NCBI GenBank assembly: GCA_028708605.1
Contig: JAQVYS010000005.1
Coordinates: forward strand, 25,553-61,312
Direction of reading: 5' to 3'
DNA from: Bacillota bacterium
Lineage (GTDB): Bacteria > Bacillota > DTU065
Length of the DNA: 35,760 nt
This document shows, piece after piece, positions 8,586 through 16,635 of this stretch. The notes beneath the pieces were generated by a model. It searched no databases and was not told where the DNA came from. It saw only the letters and a program-made list of their open reading frames with translations. Every line of letters begins with the position of its first letter. Position 1 is the first letter of the stretch. Made by a program: the position numbers and the translations under genes.

Positions 8586-9851
8586 GTGAGAAGGAAATTC
8601 TTTTTAGCTTTATTTGTCCTTAGTTTGATCTTTTTGATACCTGCGTTTGCTGTCAATGTAGATATCTATCCTAGTTATGTAATTGTAAAGGATAAGTGGC
8701 CTGTAAATATAGGAGCAGGTCAAACAGAAAGCATGGAGTGGAATTTACCAGATAATGTTGATGTTGGCTCGTTTAGTATCTTAGATCCTACGATTGACAT
8801 CTTATCTAGAACTGAAGCTATTGAAAAAGGCTCTCTTGTTGGGAAAAATGTCACAGTTTTTACTGTTAACAACGCCTATCGGGGCGTGGTAAAAGAAGAT
8901 GGTTATAAGCTCGTATTAATCAATCCTAGAAATGACCAGTTAGTTGCAATAATCAATTCCGATAAGATCGTATCTGTAGTGCCTGATGACACGACTTTCA
9001 CCAAAAACAACTTAAAACTCGAGGTCAAAAATGCTGGCGTGGAAAATGTAAGAGAGCTACCTGTGCGTTATTTTGCTTCAGGTATCACTTGGCAAGTCAA
9101 ATATATTTTACAGGTAGATCGCAATAAGGCTATATTAAACGGTGAGTATCAAATTGAAAACAACACCAATACAGAGATAAAAGATGCCATAGTAAGACTT
9201 ATCGCAAGGAATGATTCGCAAAATCTGTTTAAGACTCGGGAAGTACTAATGTATGCGGGGAATAGTACAGAAGATGCGTTAGGGGCTCCAAGTGTAGAAC
9301 ATCAAGCAGAAACAGCTGTCTATTCTATACCAGGGAAAGTAACCGTTCCTGCAAACTCTATCTTGAGGTTAATGCTTCTAAAGGAAGATGATCTAGAACT
9401 TGAGAGGATCTATAGAATGAATAATAACAATGTCACTGTAGAGTACTCGTTAAAAGGCATAGAACAGGCACTTCCTGCAGGGCAAATACAAATATTTGAT
9501 GGTGACATTTTAATGGGAACCCAAAGCCTCTCTAGTAAGCCTGAATCTGGTGAACTAATTCTCAATTTAGGCCAGACAATGGATATAGCAGGTAAGAGAG
9601 AACAGGTTAATTACACAAATACTGACAATATATATAGCAATGAATATGTTGTGACACTTAAGAACAATAAAGACGAAAAAGTAACAGTTGAAGTTATGGT
9701 AAGTCTTCCTCGAGATAATGCCATTGTAATTTGCGAACCTGGACTAGAGGTAAAAAGAGTCTCCAGTTATAACGCAGTAATTAGTGTGGAAGTTGAAGCT
9801 AATTCAGAAAGAGTCTTTAGCTATACTACTCAGTATTCAAGAGATAACTAA
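8586..9851 (+). CDS. Secreted DUF4139-domain-like protein
   Basis: GTG start after AAGAGGTG. Signal peptide MRRKFFLALFVLSLIFLIPAFA. Two-domain layout including SGITWQVKYILQVDRNKAILNGEYQIENNT, typical of DUF4139 (xxGxxWxxxYxL...ANxSG-like). Confidence 0.7.
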   Translation: MRRKFFLALFVLSLIFLIPAFAVNVDIYPSYVIVKDKWPVNIGAGQTESMEWNLPDNVDVGSFSILDPTIDILSRTEAIEKGSLVGKNVTVFTVNNAYRGVVKEDGYKLVLINPRNDQLVAIINSDKIVSVVPDDTTFTKNNLKLEVKNAGVENVRELPVRYFASGITWQVKYILQVDRNKAILNGEYQIENNTNTEIKDAIVRLIARNDSQNLFKTREVLMYAGNSTEDALGAPSVEHQAETAVYSIPGKVTVPANSILRLMLLKEDDLELERIYRMNNNNVTVEYSLKGIEQALPAGQIQIFDGDILMGTQSLSSKPESGELILNLGQTMDIAGKREQVNYTNTDNIYSNEYVVTLKNNKDEKVTVEVMVSLPRDNAIVICEPGLEVKRVSSYNAVISVEVEANSERVFSYTTQYSRDN

Positions 9852-9923
9852 GTTTAATACCGGACTAGCTTTTAGTTTTGTGTTTTGTTCTAAAAAGAGC
9901 TTGACTAACTATTTAGAACAAGA

Positions 9924-9963
9924 AAGGGCTGCTACACAACGTTATTGTGGAGCAGTCCTTTTT
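9924..9963 (+). terminator. Rho-independent terminator of the DUF4139-like gene
   Basis: aggGCTGCTaCACAA-cgtta-TTGTGgAGCAGTccttttt. Confidence 0.88.
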
Positions 9964-9966
9964 GAT

Positions 9967-10155
9967 GTGCGCCACCCATGGCGATTAATTAGACGGTGAA
10001 AGTCTGTTATAAGGGTATGTAACGACAAACCATTAGTTTTAGTGAATGTTATTCTGTGAAGTAATGTGTAAACTTTGGAAGCGCCGTATACCGAGCAGTA
10101 TCTGCTGTGCTGTGGGAGGCAGGCCACTCAAATAGTGGGTGGCCTCCTACCCGAT
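9967..10155 (+). mobile_element. Internally deleted group II intron remnant (5' end of domain I plus domain V/VI, no reverse transcriptase)
   Basis: Starts GTGCGCCACCCATGGC...GACGGTGAAAGTCTGT (5' GUGCG plus GGUGAAAGUC-type domain I motif). Ends AGCGCCGTATACCGAGCAGTATCTGCTGTGCT (domain V-like, AGC triad), then a GGGAGGC...GGCCTCCTACCCGAT domain VI-like hairpin with an A 7 nt from the 3' end. Sits directly after a terminator hairpin and T-tract. Confidence 0.72.
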
Positions 10156-10167
10156 TGTAGTTTTTAT

Positions 10168-10983
10168 TTACTTAAGATAATTTAATCTCATTTTAGCTTT
10201 TACAGGCAGATGATCCGAGTAAAGGGAGTTAATTGTATGCACAGTTAAAAGGTCAAAACGGTTGCCGTAGAGGATGTAGTCGATCTGCACGCTAGGTCTA
10301 GCTGAGGGGAAGGTTGGCTGATTGTTGGCAACTTTTAGATTAAAATGCTCAACCAGCGAGGTCACATTTTTAGGTGTGGTGTTAAAATCACCAAGGAAAA
10401 AATCTAGGTCTAGCTGGAGACTTTGTAGCTTTTCTAATTGTCTAGTGCGATCTCCTTCTAAAGTTGCAAGGTGGGTTCCCAAGACCTTAATTGTCTGACC
10501 ATTCCAGTTGATGTCTACAATTAGTGCGACTCTTGGCTCAATAAATGGACTTGTTGGCAGATAAATTACTTGGGTATCTACGATAGGATACCTACTAAGT
10601 ATTGCGATGCCATAGGAGCCTCCTAGGGTAAAAAGCCCTGCTTTTTCTAAAGTAGGAGCGTAAGCGTGGTAGTTTAGGCCAGTATTCCTTTTTAGAAACA
10701 CAAGCTGGTCTAGATACCTAGACCTACTAGAGTAGTTACGATCCACTTCAGAAAGAAAGACAATATCAGCGTCTTTTATCAGCATTTTCATGTTTTCTAA
10801 ATTGAGGTTGTTTTGGCTGTCAACTCCATGATGGATATTGTAAGTTGCTACAGTGAGAGTTTCTTCTTTTGTAGGAGTTTCAATTACTGGCACCAGCACT
10901 TTAGCTGATTTGCTGTAAAAGGCGAGTCTGCTAAAGAGGGTGGTTAAGGTTATGAGAAAGAAGGCAGTAAGAAGTTTTTTCAT
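10168..10983 (-). CDS. Endonuclease/exonuclease/phosphatase (EEP) family protein, secreted or membrane-anchored
   Basis: VATYNIHHGVD, FLSEVDRNY, VLGTHLATL, LDFFLGDFNTTP and YSDHLPVKA motifs. Confidence 0.93.
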   Translation of the reverse strand: MKKLLTAFFLITLTTLFSRLAFYSKSAKVLVPVIETPTKEETLTVATYNIHHGVDSQNNLNLENMKMLIKDADIVFLSEVDRNYSSRSRYLDQLVFLKRNTGLNYHAYAPTLEKAGLFTLGGSYGIAILSRYPIVDTQVIYLPTSPFIEPRVALIVDINWNGQTIKVLGTHLATLEGDRTRQLEKLQSLQLDLDFFLGDFNTTPKNVTSLVEHFNLKVANNQPTFPSARPSVQIDYILYGNRFDLLTVHTINSLYSDHLPVKAKMRLNYLK

Positions 10984-11035
10984 TTAACAGACACTTCCTC
11001 TTTTGTTTCCTGTTAAATAAGTTCGCAAAAACTTC

Positions 11036-11758
11036 TTATGCTTCCTGCCTTTTCTGACCTTCCAAATCTAGGAATTGTAACAGTTTGGGGAGCTCATCTT
11101 CAGCTTTCTTATGGGAGACAGATACTGCTCTGTCATCGTATGGAGTAGGCTCAAGATTAATAATCGCCATTTTTTTGGCATGAAGCGGTAAAAAGCATGC
11201 AGGGCTTACAGCTAAACTAGAACCAATAACTAAGACTAAATCAGCTTTGTGAGTTTCTTCTTCTGCCTCAAGATAAGTCTCAGGCATCCCATCTCCAAAT
11301 AGGACGACCTTTGGCCGGATGAGACCTCCACAAATGCATTTAGGTAGTGTGGTTGAAAATAGAAGAGGAGATTCCTTTTGGCACTCTAAGCAATACCCAG
11401 CAAAAGTTGTTCCGTGGATCTCCAAAACTCGTTTACTACCAGCCCTTTGATGAAGTTCATCGATGTTTTGTGTTATAACAGCTTTTACATAACCTGCTTC
11501 TTCTAATTTGGCAATGGCGAGATGGGCTTTGTTGGGTTCTGCTTTTTCGAACTCTGAAAGCATATGAAAATAAAAATCATAAAATCCCTTAGGATCTCGG
11601 TAAAATGCCATTGTAGAAAGGGCATCCATAGGATCTACCTGCTGCCAGAGACCTTTTGGTCCTCTAAAATCAGGGATACCGCTGCCGGTTGAAACGCCTG
11701 CACCAGTAAGAACAACGGTGTAATTACTTTCTTTAATAAGTTTTGCTAATGTCTCCAT
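11036..11758 (-). CDS. cobB: Sir2 family NAD-dependent protein deacylase
   Basis: VVLTGAGVSTGSGIPDFRG, TQNIDELHQRAG, EIHGTTF, zinc cysteines CLEC...CICGG, and GSSLAVSPA. ATG at 11758 has AGGAG upstream. Confidence 0.93.
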   Translation of the reverse strand: METLAKLIKESNYTVVLTGAGVSTGSGIPDFRGPKGLWQQVDPMDALSTMAFYRDPKGFYDFYFHMLSEFEKAEPNKAHLAIAKLEEAGYVKAVITQNIDELHQRAGSKRVLEIHGTTFAGYCLECQKESPLLFSTTLPKCICGGLIRPKVVLFGDGMPETYLEAEEETHKADLVLVIGSSLAVSPACFLPLHAKKMAIINLEPTPYDDRAVSVSHKKAEDELPKLLQFLDLEGQKRQEA

Positions 11759-12018
11759 GTAAATCACTCCTATGTATCTTAATGGTATACTTACAAGCTG
11801 TAAAAAATTGGAAATCAGTTATAGGAAAATAGAGTGAAACAGTTACACTTGGTAAATTAAGCTCTTTTAGATTATATCAGAAGAATACAATGCCTGTTTT
11901 AAAAGCCTAAAGATGAGAAAATAGCCTACACAGGAGCGTTTTCCTAGGTTTTCTTTTTTTGGAAGTCGCTAAAAGAGAGGCGTTTTAGTAGCTAAAAATC
12001 TAGAGCTGTGTAGTTAAA

Positions 12019-12049
12019 AATATCGCCTCCCAGTAAGGGAGGCGATATT
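12019..12049 (-). terminator. Rho-independent terminator downstream of the ParB-ferredoxin gene
   Basis: Perfect 13-bp stem aatatcgcctccc-agtaa-gggaggcgatatt. T-tract on the minus strand. Confidence 0.88.
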
Positions 12050-12063
12050 ACTTAAAAAAATCT

Positions 12064-13062
12064 CTATTTTTTTTCGCTTTGTTTACGATCTTGTTGTTCT
12101 TGCATGATAGAAGGGTTTGCAGTTCCAGATGCAGGTTTGATGGCATCAGTAGGGCACTCAGGTACGCAACGGTTACACCTAATACAATGCTCTAAGATGT
12201 GATAGACACCATCTTCTTTGATAATTGCATCTACTGGGCAGACCTTGATGCAGCGATCGCAGCTAATACACTGTTGTTTGGATACCGTAAGTTTAGTAAA
12301 AAGATCCATGATAGTTTGCGTTAAAGATTTAGAAGAAGGCACGCAGAACTCTCTTAGCGCTTCTATCAAGGGGATTTCACGTCCTTCACTTGCAGTTAGT
12401 CTTTTTTTGTGCTCTACAATATAAAGGAATAGGTCGGATGTAGTACGACCAGGGAATTCATCAATCAGGCCTTCTTTTTCAATGATATCTGCAAGAGGCA
12501 GGTAAACATCATCGTGCCATTTTTTTGCTGCTTCTTTGAGTGTGGGTTCTTCTTTATACCTTTCATGCATATATTCCCGATAATTTTCAATTTCCTTGAG
12601 CAGAGCCTGATAATGGCCAATTTCGGTTAGTTTGATGTCTGCAAGGCTAGTTTTGAAACTAAAATAAGACTGTTCTCTAGTTAAGATGCCTTCGGGGGTA
12701 TCTGCGGAAGGAAGATATTCTGTAACCCTTGCTTTAATCTTTTTCCATCCTAGACGCCTTGCCGCTGCAACGCGGTGGTTGCCGTCTACGATGTAGTAAT
12801 CGTCTTTGATCTTATATAGTTCAATAGGTGGAAGTTCTTTGCCAGTAATCATTGCGGCTTCAATCGAACGCAGCCGCATAGGGCTATGGTTGGTTTGCAG
12901 TTGGAATTTTCGATCGAAATCTCTCCAGCGTCCAACACTACCCACGATTTTTATTAAATCTACTTCCAAAACGCCAAGATTTCTACGAGCTACGACCTTC
13001 TCTTTTGCATACTCCTCAGCGAAGTTCTTCATTATGTTTTTCTTACCAAAACCAAGTACCAT
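12064..13062 (-). CDS. ParB/Srx-like N-terminal domain protein fused to a C-terminal 2x[4Fe-4S] ferredoxin domain
   Basis: ParB-like box IVDGNHRVAAARRLGWKKIKARV. Middle helical region with KKWHDDVYLPLADIIEKEGL. C-terminal CISCDRCIKVCPVDAI and CIRCNRCVPECPTDAI (two CxxCxxCxxxCP). Confidence 0.88.
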   Translation of the reverse strand: MVLGFGKKNIMKNFAEEYAKEKVVARRNLGVLEVDLIKIVGSVGRWRDFDRKFQLQTNHSPMRLRSIEAAMITGKELPPIELYKIKDDYYIVDGNHRVAAARRLGWKKIKARVTEYLPSADTPEGILTREQSYFSFKTSLADIKLTEIGHYQALLKEIENYREYMHERYKEEPTLKEAAKKWHDDVYLPLADIIEKEGLIDEFPGRTTSDLFLYIVEHKKRLTASEGREIPLIEALREFCVPSSKSLTQTIMDLFTKLTVSKQQCISCDRCIKVCPVDAIIKEDGVYHILEHCIRCNRCVPECPTDAIKPASGTANPSIMQEQQDRKQSEKK

Positions 13063-13127
13063 AGTTTAAGGTAGGCTCGAGGGTTGAGCTGGACCTGTTC
13101 ACCACCTTTTGGTGTGTTTTAAAGATC

Positions 13128-13715
13128 TTAGAGTTCTAGTAGATAATAGCCAACGCAGTTTATTACTTTGGTCTTGCCTATCGTATGTTCTCGTTCAATG
13201 TTTAAACCATATTCAAGATGATAGTGCCCATGCAAAAAAAACTTCGGTTGGTATTTTTCGATAAACTTACGATAGGTTTGAAAGCCCCTGTGACAATCAT
13301 CAACATTTTCATAAAGACCTTCAGGAGGGGCATGAGTGACTACTATATCTAAGTGGGGGTTAAAAAAGAGTTTCCGTCTAATTCCTTTGACTCTTTTATA
13401 CATCTCTTTTTCAGTATATTGATAGAGTTTATGATTATAACGAATGCTACCTTCAAATCCTACAAGGCGAAGGTTATTGAAGGTTACAATTCGCGTATCT
13501 AAATTAGTGCCCTTAGGGCGTTCATACTTATAATGGAAATCATGATTGCCAGCCACGTAAAAAAGCGGTGCATTGGCTCTTTGGGATAGTGAATTGAGAT
13601 AAGATGATCTTAGGTCTCCGCAAGAGATTATACAGTCAATTCCTTGTAGAATGTTGTTTCCTGCATCTTCTTGTAGATTTGGTACCTCTTTATCACTAAC
13701 GATTAGAATTTTCAT
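13128..13715 (-). CDS. Calcineurin-like metallophosphoesterase
   Basis: ISCGDLRSSYL, VAGNHDFHY, VVTHAPPEG and FLHGHYHLEYG metal-binding motifs. Confidence 0.93.
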   Translation of the reverse strand: MKILIVSDKEVPNLQEDAGNNILQGIDCIISCGDLRSSYLNSLSQRANAPLFYVAGNHDFHYKYERPKGTNLDTRIVTFNNLRLVGFEGSIRYNHKLYQYTEKEMYKRVKGIRRKLFFNPHLDIVVTHAPPEGLYENVDDCHRGFQTYRKFIEKYQPKFFLHGHYHLEYGLNIEREHTIGKTKVINCVGYYLLEL

Positions 13716-13842
13716 ACTAGTTTCGCTCCGCTCTGTCTAAGGATTAGTATTAAACTGAGATAAACAAACAGTTGTCTAAAAGTAAAGCTTCTTAGATAGT
13801 TCACTCTAGATACTCGATTTACCTTTTTCATAGCTTAAATTA

Positions 13843-13877
13843 AAGACCACTCTTTAATCTCTTAAAAGTGGTCTCTT
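13843..13877 (-). terminator. Terminator-like hairpin downstream of the solute-binding protein gene
   Basis: Inverted repeat aaagaccactcttt ... aaaagtggtcttt. Confidence 0.75.
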
Positions 13878-13900
13878 TACCTATTTAAAAGGTTTTTATT

Positions 13901-15196
13901 CTAGAGTTTTTCAATAAACCGCACATAATCCTTTTGCTTTTGCTGCAAATCTAGCGTCATTTTCTTTGCGGCTTTTCTGATTGACTCTTCTGCGTTTTTG
14001 CCTTCTATTACTGTTTCATAGGCAGCAAAGTTTATCAGACGCTGAGCTGCAGACTCTGGAAGTAGAGCATAAGCTGGTGCTTTAGCTGTTCTAGCTTGAC
14101 TTAAGACTACAGAGACATGTTCTTTTGGGATTGGTATCTCATTAAGAGCCTTAAGGTTTGCAGGAAGGAAAATCGTACCGGGGACCTCGTTTGCTACTCT
14201 TTGGGCCATCTTGCCTTGGATCTCTGGCGACAAAAACCATTTAAGCCAGACAAAAGCATCATCGACCCTATCTGCGTCTTTAAATAAGGTAAAAGACATA
14301 CCACCAACATAGGAGGCGTGATTAATAGTTCCGTCACTTGTTTTTGTTCCTGGAACTAAAGCGAGATTCCATTTACCCTCAAGTTCTGGCATGGCCGTTT
14401 TGATAGTCGCATATTGCCACATTGAAGAGAGCATTAAAGGTAGATCACCTTCTCTAAAACCGACGAAAGATTCAGCAGTTTTAGGAATTTGGCGCCTGGT
14501 AAACAGCTCTGTAAAGGCTTTAAATCCAGCTATCGACTCTTTAGAGTCAAGCCCCGAGGCAGTTAACTCCTCATTATACCAATCTCCTCCGTTTTGCCAA
14601 ATAAACATTGAAGCATCAACGTAGAGGAAATCTCCTTGACCTTCATCAAAGCCAAAAGCAGTATAGAAGTTTCGATTGCTTGCTTGTAGTTTTGGCAGAA
14701 TAATGTAAAGCTCGTCCCAAGTTTTTGGGACATCAATACCTAGTTTTTGTATGACATCGCTGCGGTAGAGTAAAGGGTAGAGCAGCATTTGCATTGGGAG
14801 ACCGAAGTTATTATCCTTATACTCAAAAGCTCGGACGCAGCCTGGGTACATTTGGTCTTTAATCTCTTGATAGTCGTTACCGTAAAGAGAAAGATCCACG
14901 GCAACACCCCTAACCCCTAAGTCAGCAGAACTTAAAAGGCTAGTAATGCCGATTTCCGGGACATTTCCACTTGCTGCAGAGAGAAGATAGGTTTGTTCAA
15001 AGCCACTCCAGGGAATGGTGTATATCTGCACGTCAATTCCCGTTTTTGGAGTAAATTCTGTATCTGTTAACTCTTGAATAATTCTGTTCCACTCAATAAG
15101 CTGTGGAGACCATACAGCAACGGGAGAAGCCACAGTACTTATTGTTAGAATAACCAATAAGCAAAGAATTAAAAGAAATCCAGGGCGTTTTGGCAT
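13901..15196 (-). CDS. Extracellular solute (sugar-type) ABC transporter substrate-binding protein
   Basis: SBP_bac_1-like architecture: N-terminal signal sequence, TEFTPKTGIDVQIYTIPWSGFEQTYLLSAASGNVPEIG, LPMQMLLYPLLYRSDVIQKLGIDVPKTWDEL. Confidence 0.9.
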   Translation of the reverse strand: MPKRPGFLLILCLLVILTISTVASPVAVWSPQLIEWNRIIQELTDTEFTPKTGIDVQIYTIPWSGFEQTYLLSAASGNVPEIGITSLLSSADLGVRGVAVDLSLYGNDYQEIKDQMYPGCVRAFEYKDNNFGLPMQMLLYPLLYRSDVIQKLGIDVPKTWDELYIILPKLQASNRNFYTAFGFDEGQGDFLYVDASMFIWQNGGDWYNEELTASGLDSKESIAGFKAFTELFTRRQIPKTAESFVGFREGDLPLMLSSMWQYATIKTAMPELEGKWNLALVPGTKTSDGTINHASYVGGMSFTLFKDADRVDDAFVWLKWFLSPEIQGKMAQRVANEVPGTIFLPANLKALNEIPIPKEHVSVVLSQARTAKAPAYALLPESAAQRLINFAAYETVIEGKNAEESIRKAAKKMTLDLQQKQKDYVRFIEKL

Positions 15197-15451
15197 TTAC
15201 GCTCCTCCTTAAAAAAAGTAAAAAAATGATGACGAATTAATATCTATAAGTGCAAATATTTACTTCTGCCTTTATTTTAACTTACAAAGATGATGTGTCA
15301 AGGAACTTGTCCCTAGTCTAGACTAAGCCAACACCTGTAACTTGAAAAATTCAAGTATATTTTTCGAAAAAGCAGGGTTAGCATGGCATGAAAAGAAGAC
15401 TTAAACAAAGTATCTCAAAAAGTTGTTGCTTTATTTTAGGAGGTTTTTTAG

Positions 15452-16573
15452 ATGAAGGAGTTTTCTGGTGCGACGATTCTTACTGCAACAGATAAAGATT
15501 TTGAAGTTGGCACGTTGATTGTAGAAGACGGAAAGATTAAGGGAGTTTCAGCGATTAATGAGGGCGCAAACTCTTTGCCATATAGGGGTAAGGTGATTAC
15601 TCCAGGCTTTATCGATGCTCACTGCCATATTGGTGTTTACGAAGAAAGTATTCAAGATGAAGGCGATGACGTCAATGAAATGACAGAGCCAGTAACCCCT
15701 GATGTCAGAGCAATAGATGGAATTTACCATGAAGATCCTGCCTTTTCAGAAAGCTACTTAGGTGGCCTCACTACCTTCTGCGTTGCTCCAGGTAGTGGTA
15801 ATGTTGTCGGCGGACAGATCTGTTTAATTAAGAATAGGAATGATCTTCCCGATAAGATGCTCTACAAAGAGTATATCGGTATGAAAGTAGCCCTTGGTGA
15901 AAACCCCAAGAGAATCTACGGTAGCCAAAAGAAAAAACCTATGACTAGAATGGGTATTGCAGCGCTTTTGAGGGAGACCTTAGTTAAAGCAGAAAATTAC
16001 AGAGATAAAAAAGACAAGGAAAAGAATTTAGCTATGGAAGCTATGGTAAAGGTCTTAGAAGGAGAGGTTCCTTTAAGAGCTCATGCCCACCGCGCTGACG
16101 ATATTCTTACTGCTGTTCGTATCGCTAAAGAGTTTGGCGTAAAGCTGGTTATAGAGCATTGCACCGAAGGTGATCGGATCCTTCCTGCCCTAAAAGAAGC
16201 AAATGTTCCTTGTATTGTTGGACCATCTTTTACTAGTAGAAGCAAATATGAACTTCGCTACAGAAATTATGGTACAACAAAGGCTTTAAATGATGCTGGG
16301 ATTTTAACTGCAATAATGACAGATCATCCTGTTATTCCCACAAGAGAACTAAGAGTTTGCGCAATTGCTGCGATTCGAGAAGGCTTAGAGCCAAAGGATG
16401 CCCTCAAGATGATCACCATTAACCCAGCTAAGATTCTTAATGTAGATAGTGAGATTGGATCTTTAGAGGCTGGAAAATCAGCAGACTTTGCGGTGTGGTC
16501 AGGAGATCCATTTGATGCTAGAACCTATGTTGAAGAGCTTTATGTAGATGGAGTTTTAGTCTATAAAAAATAG
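15452..16573 (+). CDS. Amidohydrolase family protein (imidazolonepropionase-like)
   Basis: VITPGFIDAHCHIGVYE, RAHAHRADDI, LVIEHCTEG, MTDHPVIP and KSADFAVWSGDPFD. AGGAGG before the ATG. Confidence 0.92.
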   Translation: MKEFSGATILTATDKDFEVGTLIVEDGKIKGVSAINEGANSLPYRGKVITPGFIDAHCHIGVYEESIQDEGDDVNEMTEPVTPDVRAIDGIYHEDPAFSESYLGGLTTFCVAPGSGNVVGGQICLIKNRNDLPDKMLYKEYIGMKVALGENPKRIYGSQKKKPMTRMGIAALLRETLVKAENYRDKKDKEKNLAMEAMVKVLEGEVPLRAHAHRADDILTAVRIAKEFGVKLVIEHCTEGDRILPALKEANVPCIVGPSFTSRSKYELRYRNYGTTKALNDAGILTAIMTDHPVIPTRELRVCAIAAIREGLEPKDALKMITINPAKILNVDSEIGSLEAGKSADFAVWSGDPFDARTYVEELYVDGVLVYKK

Positions 16574-16635
16574 TTTGATTTAAAGGTTAAGACGAAAATG
16601 TTCTTAGGAAAAAACATTGTGCGGGAGGATTAAGT

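Noticed and set aside
9784-9999. 71-aa plus-strand ORF
   Set aside because: Overlaps the end of the DUF4139-like gene out of frame and runs through its terminator.
9942-10127. 61-aa minus-strand ORF
   Set aside because: Lies inside the terminator and group II intron-like remnant on the opposite strand; chance ORF.
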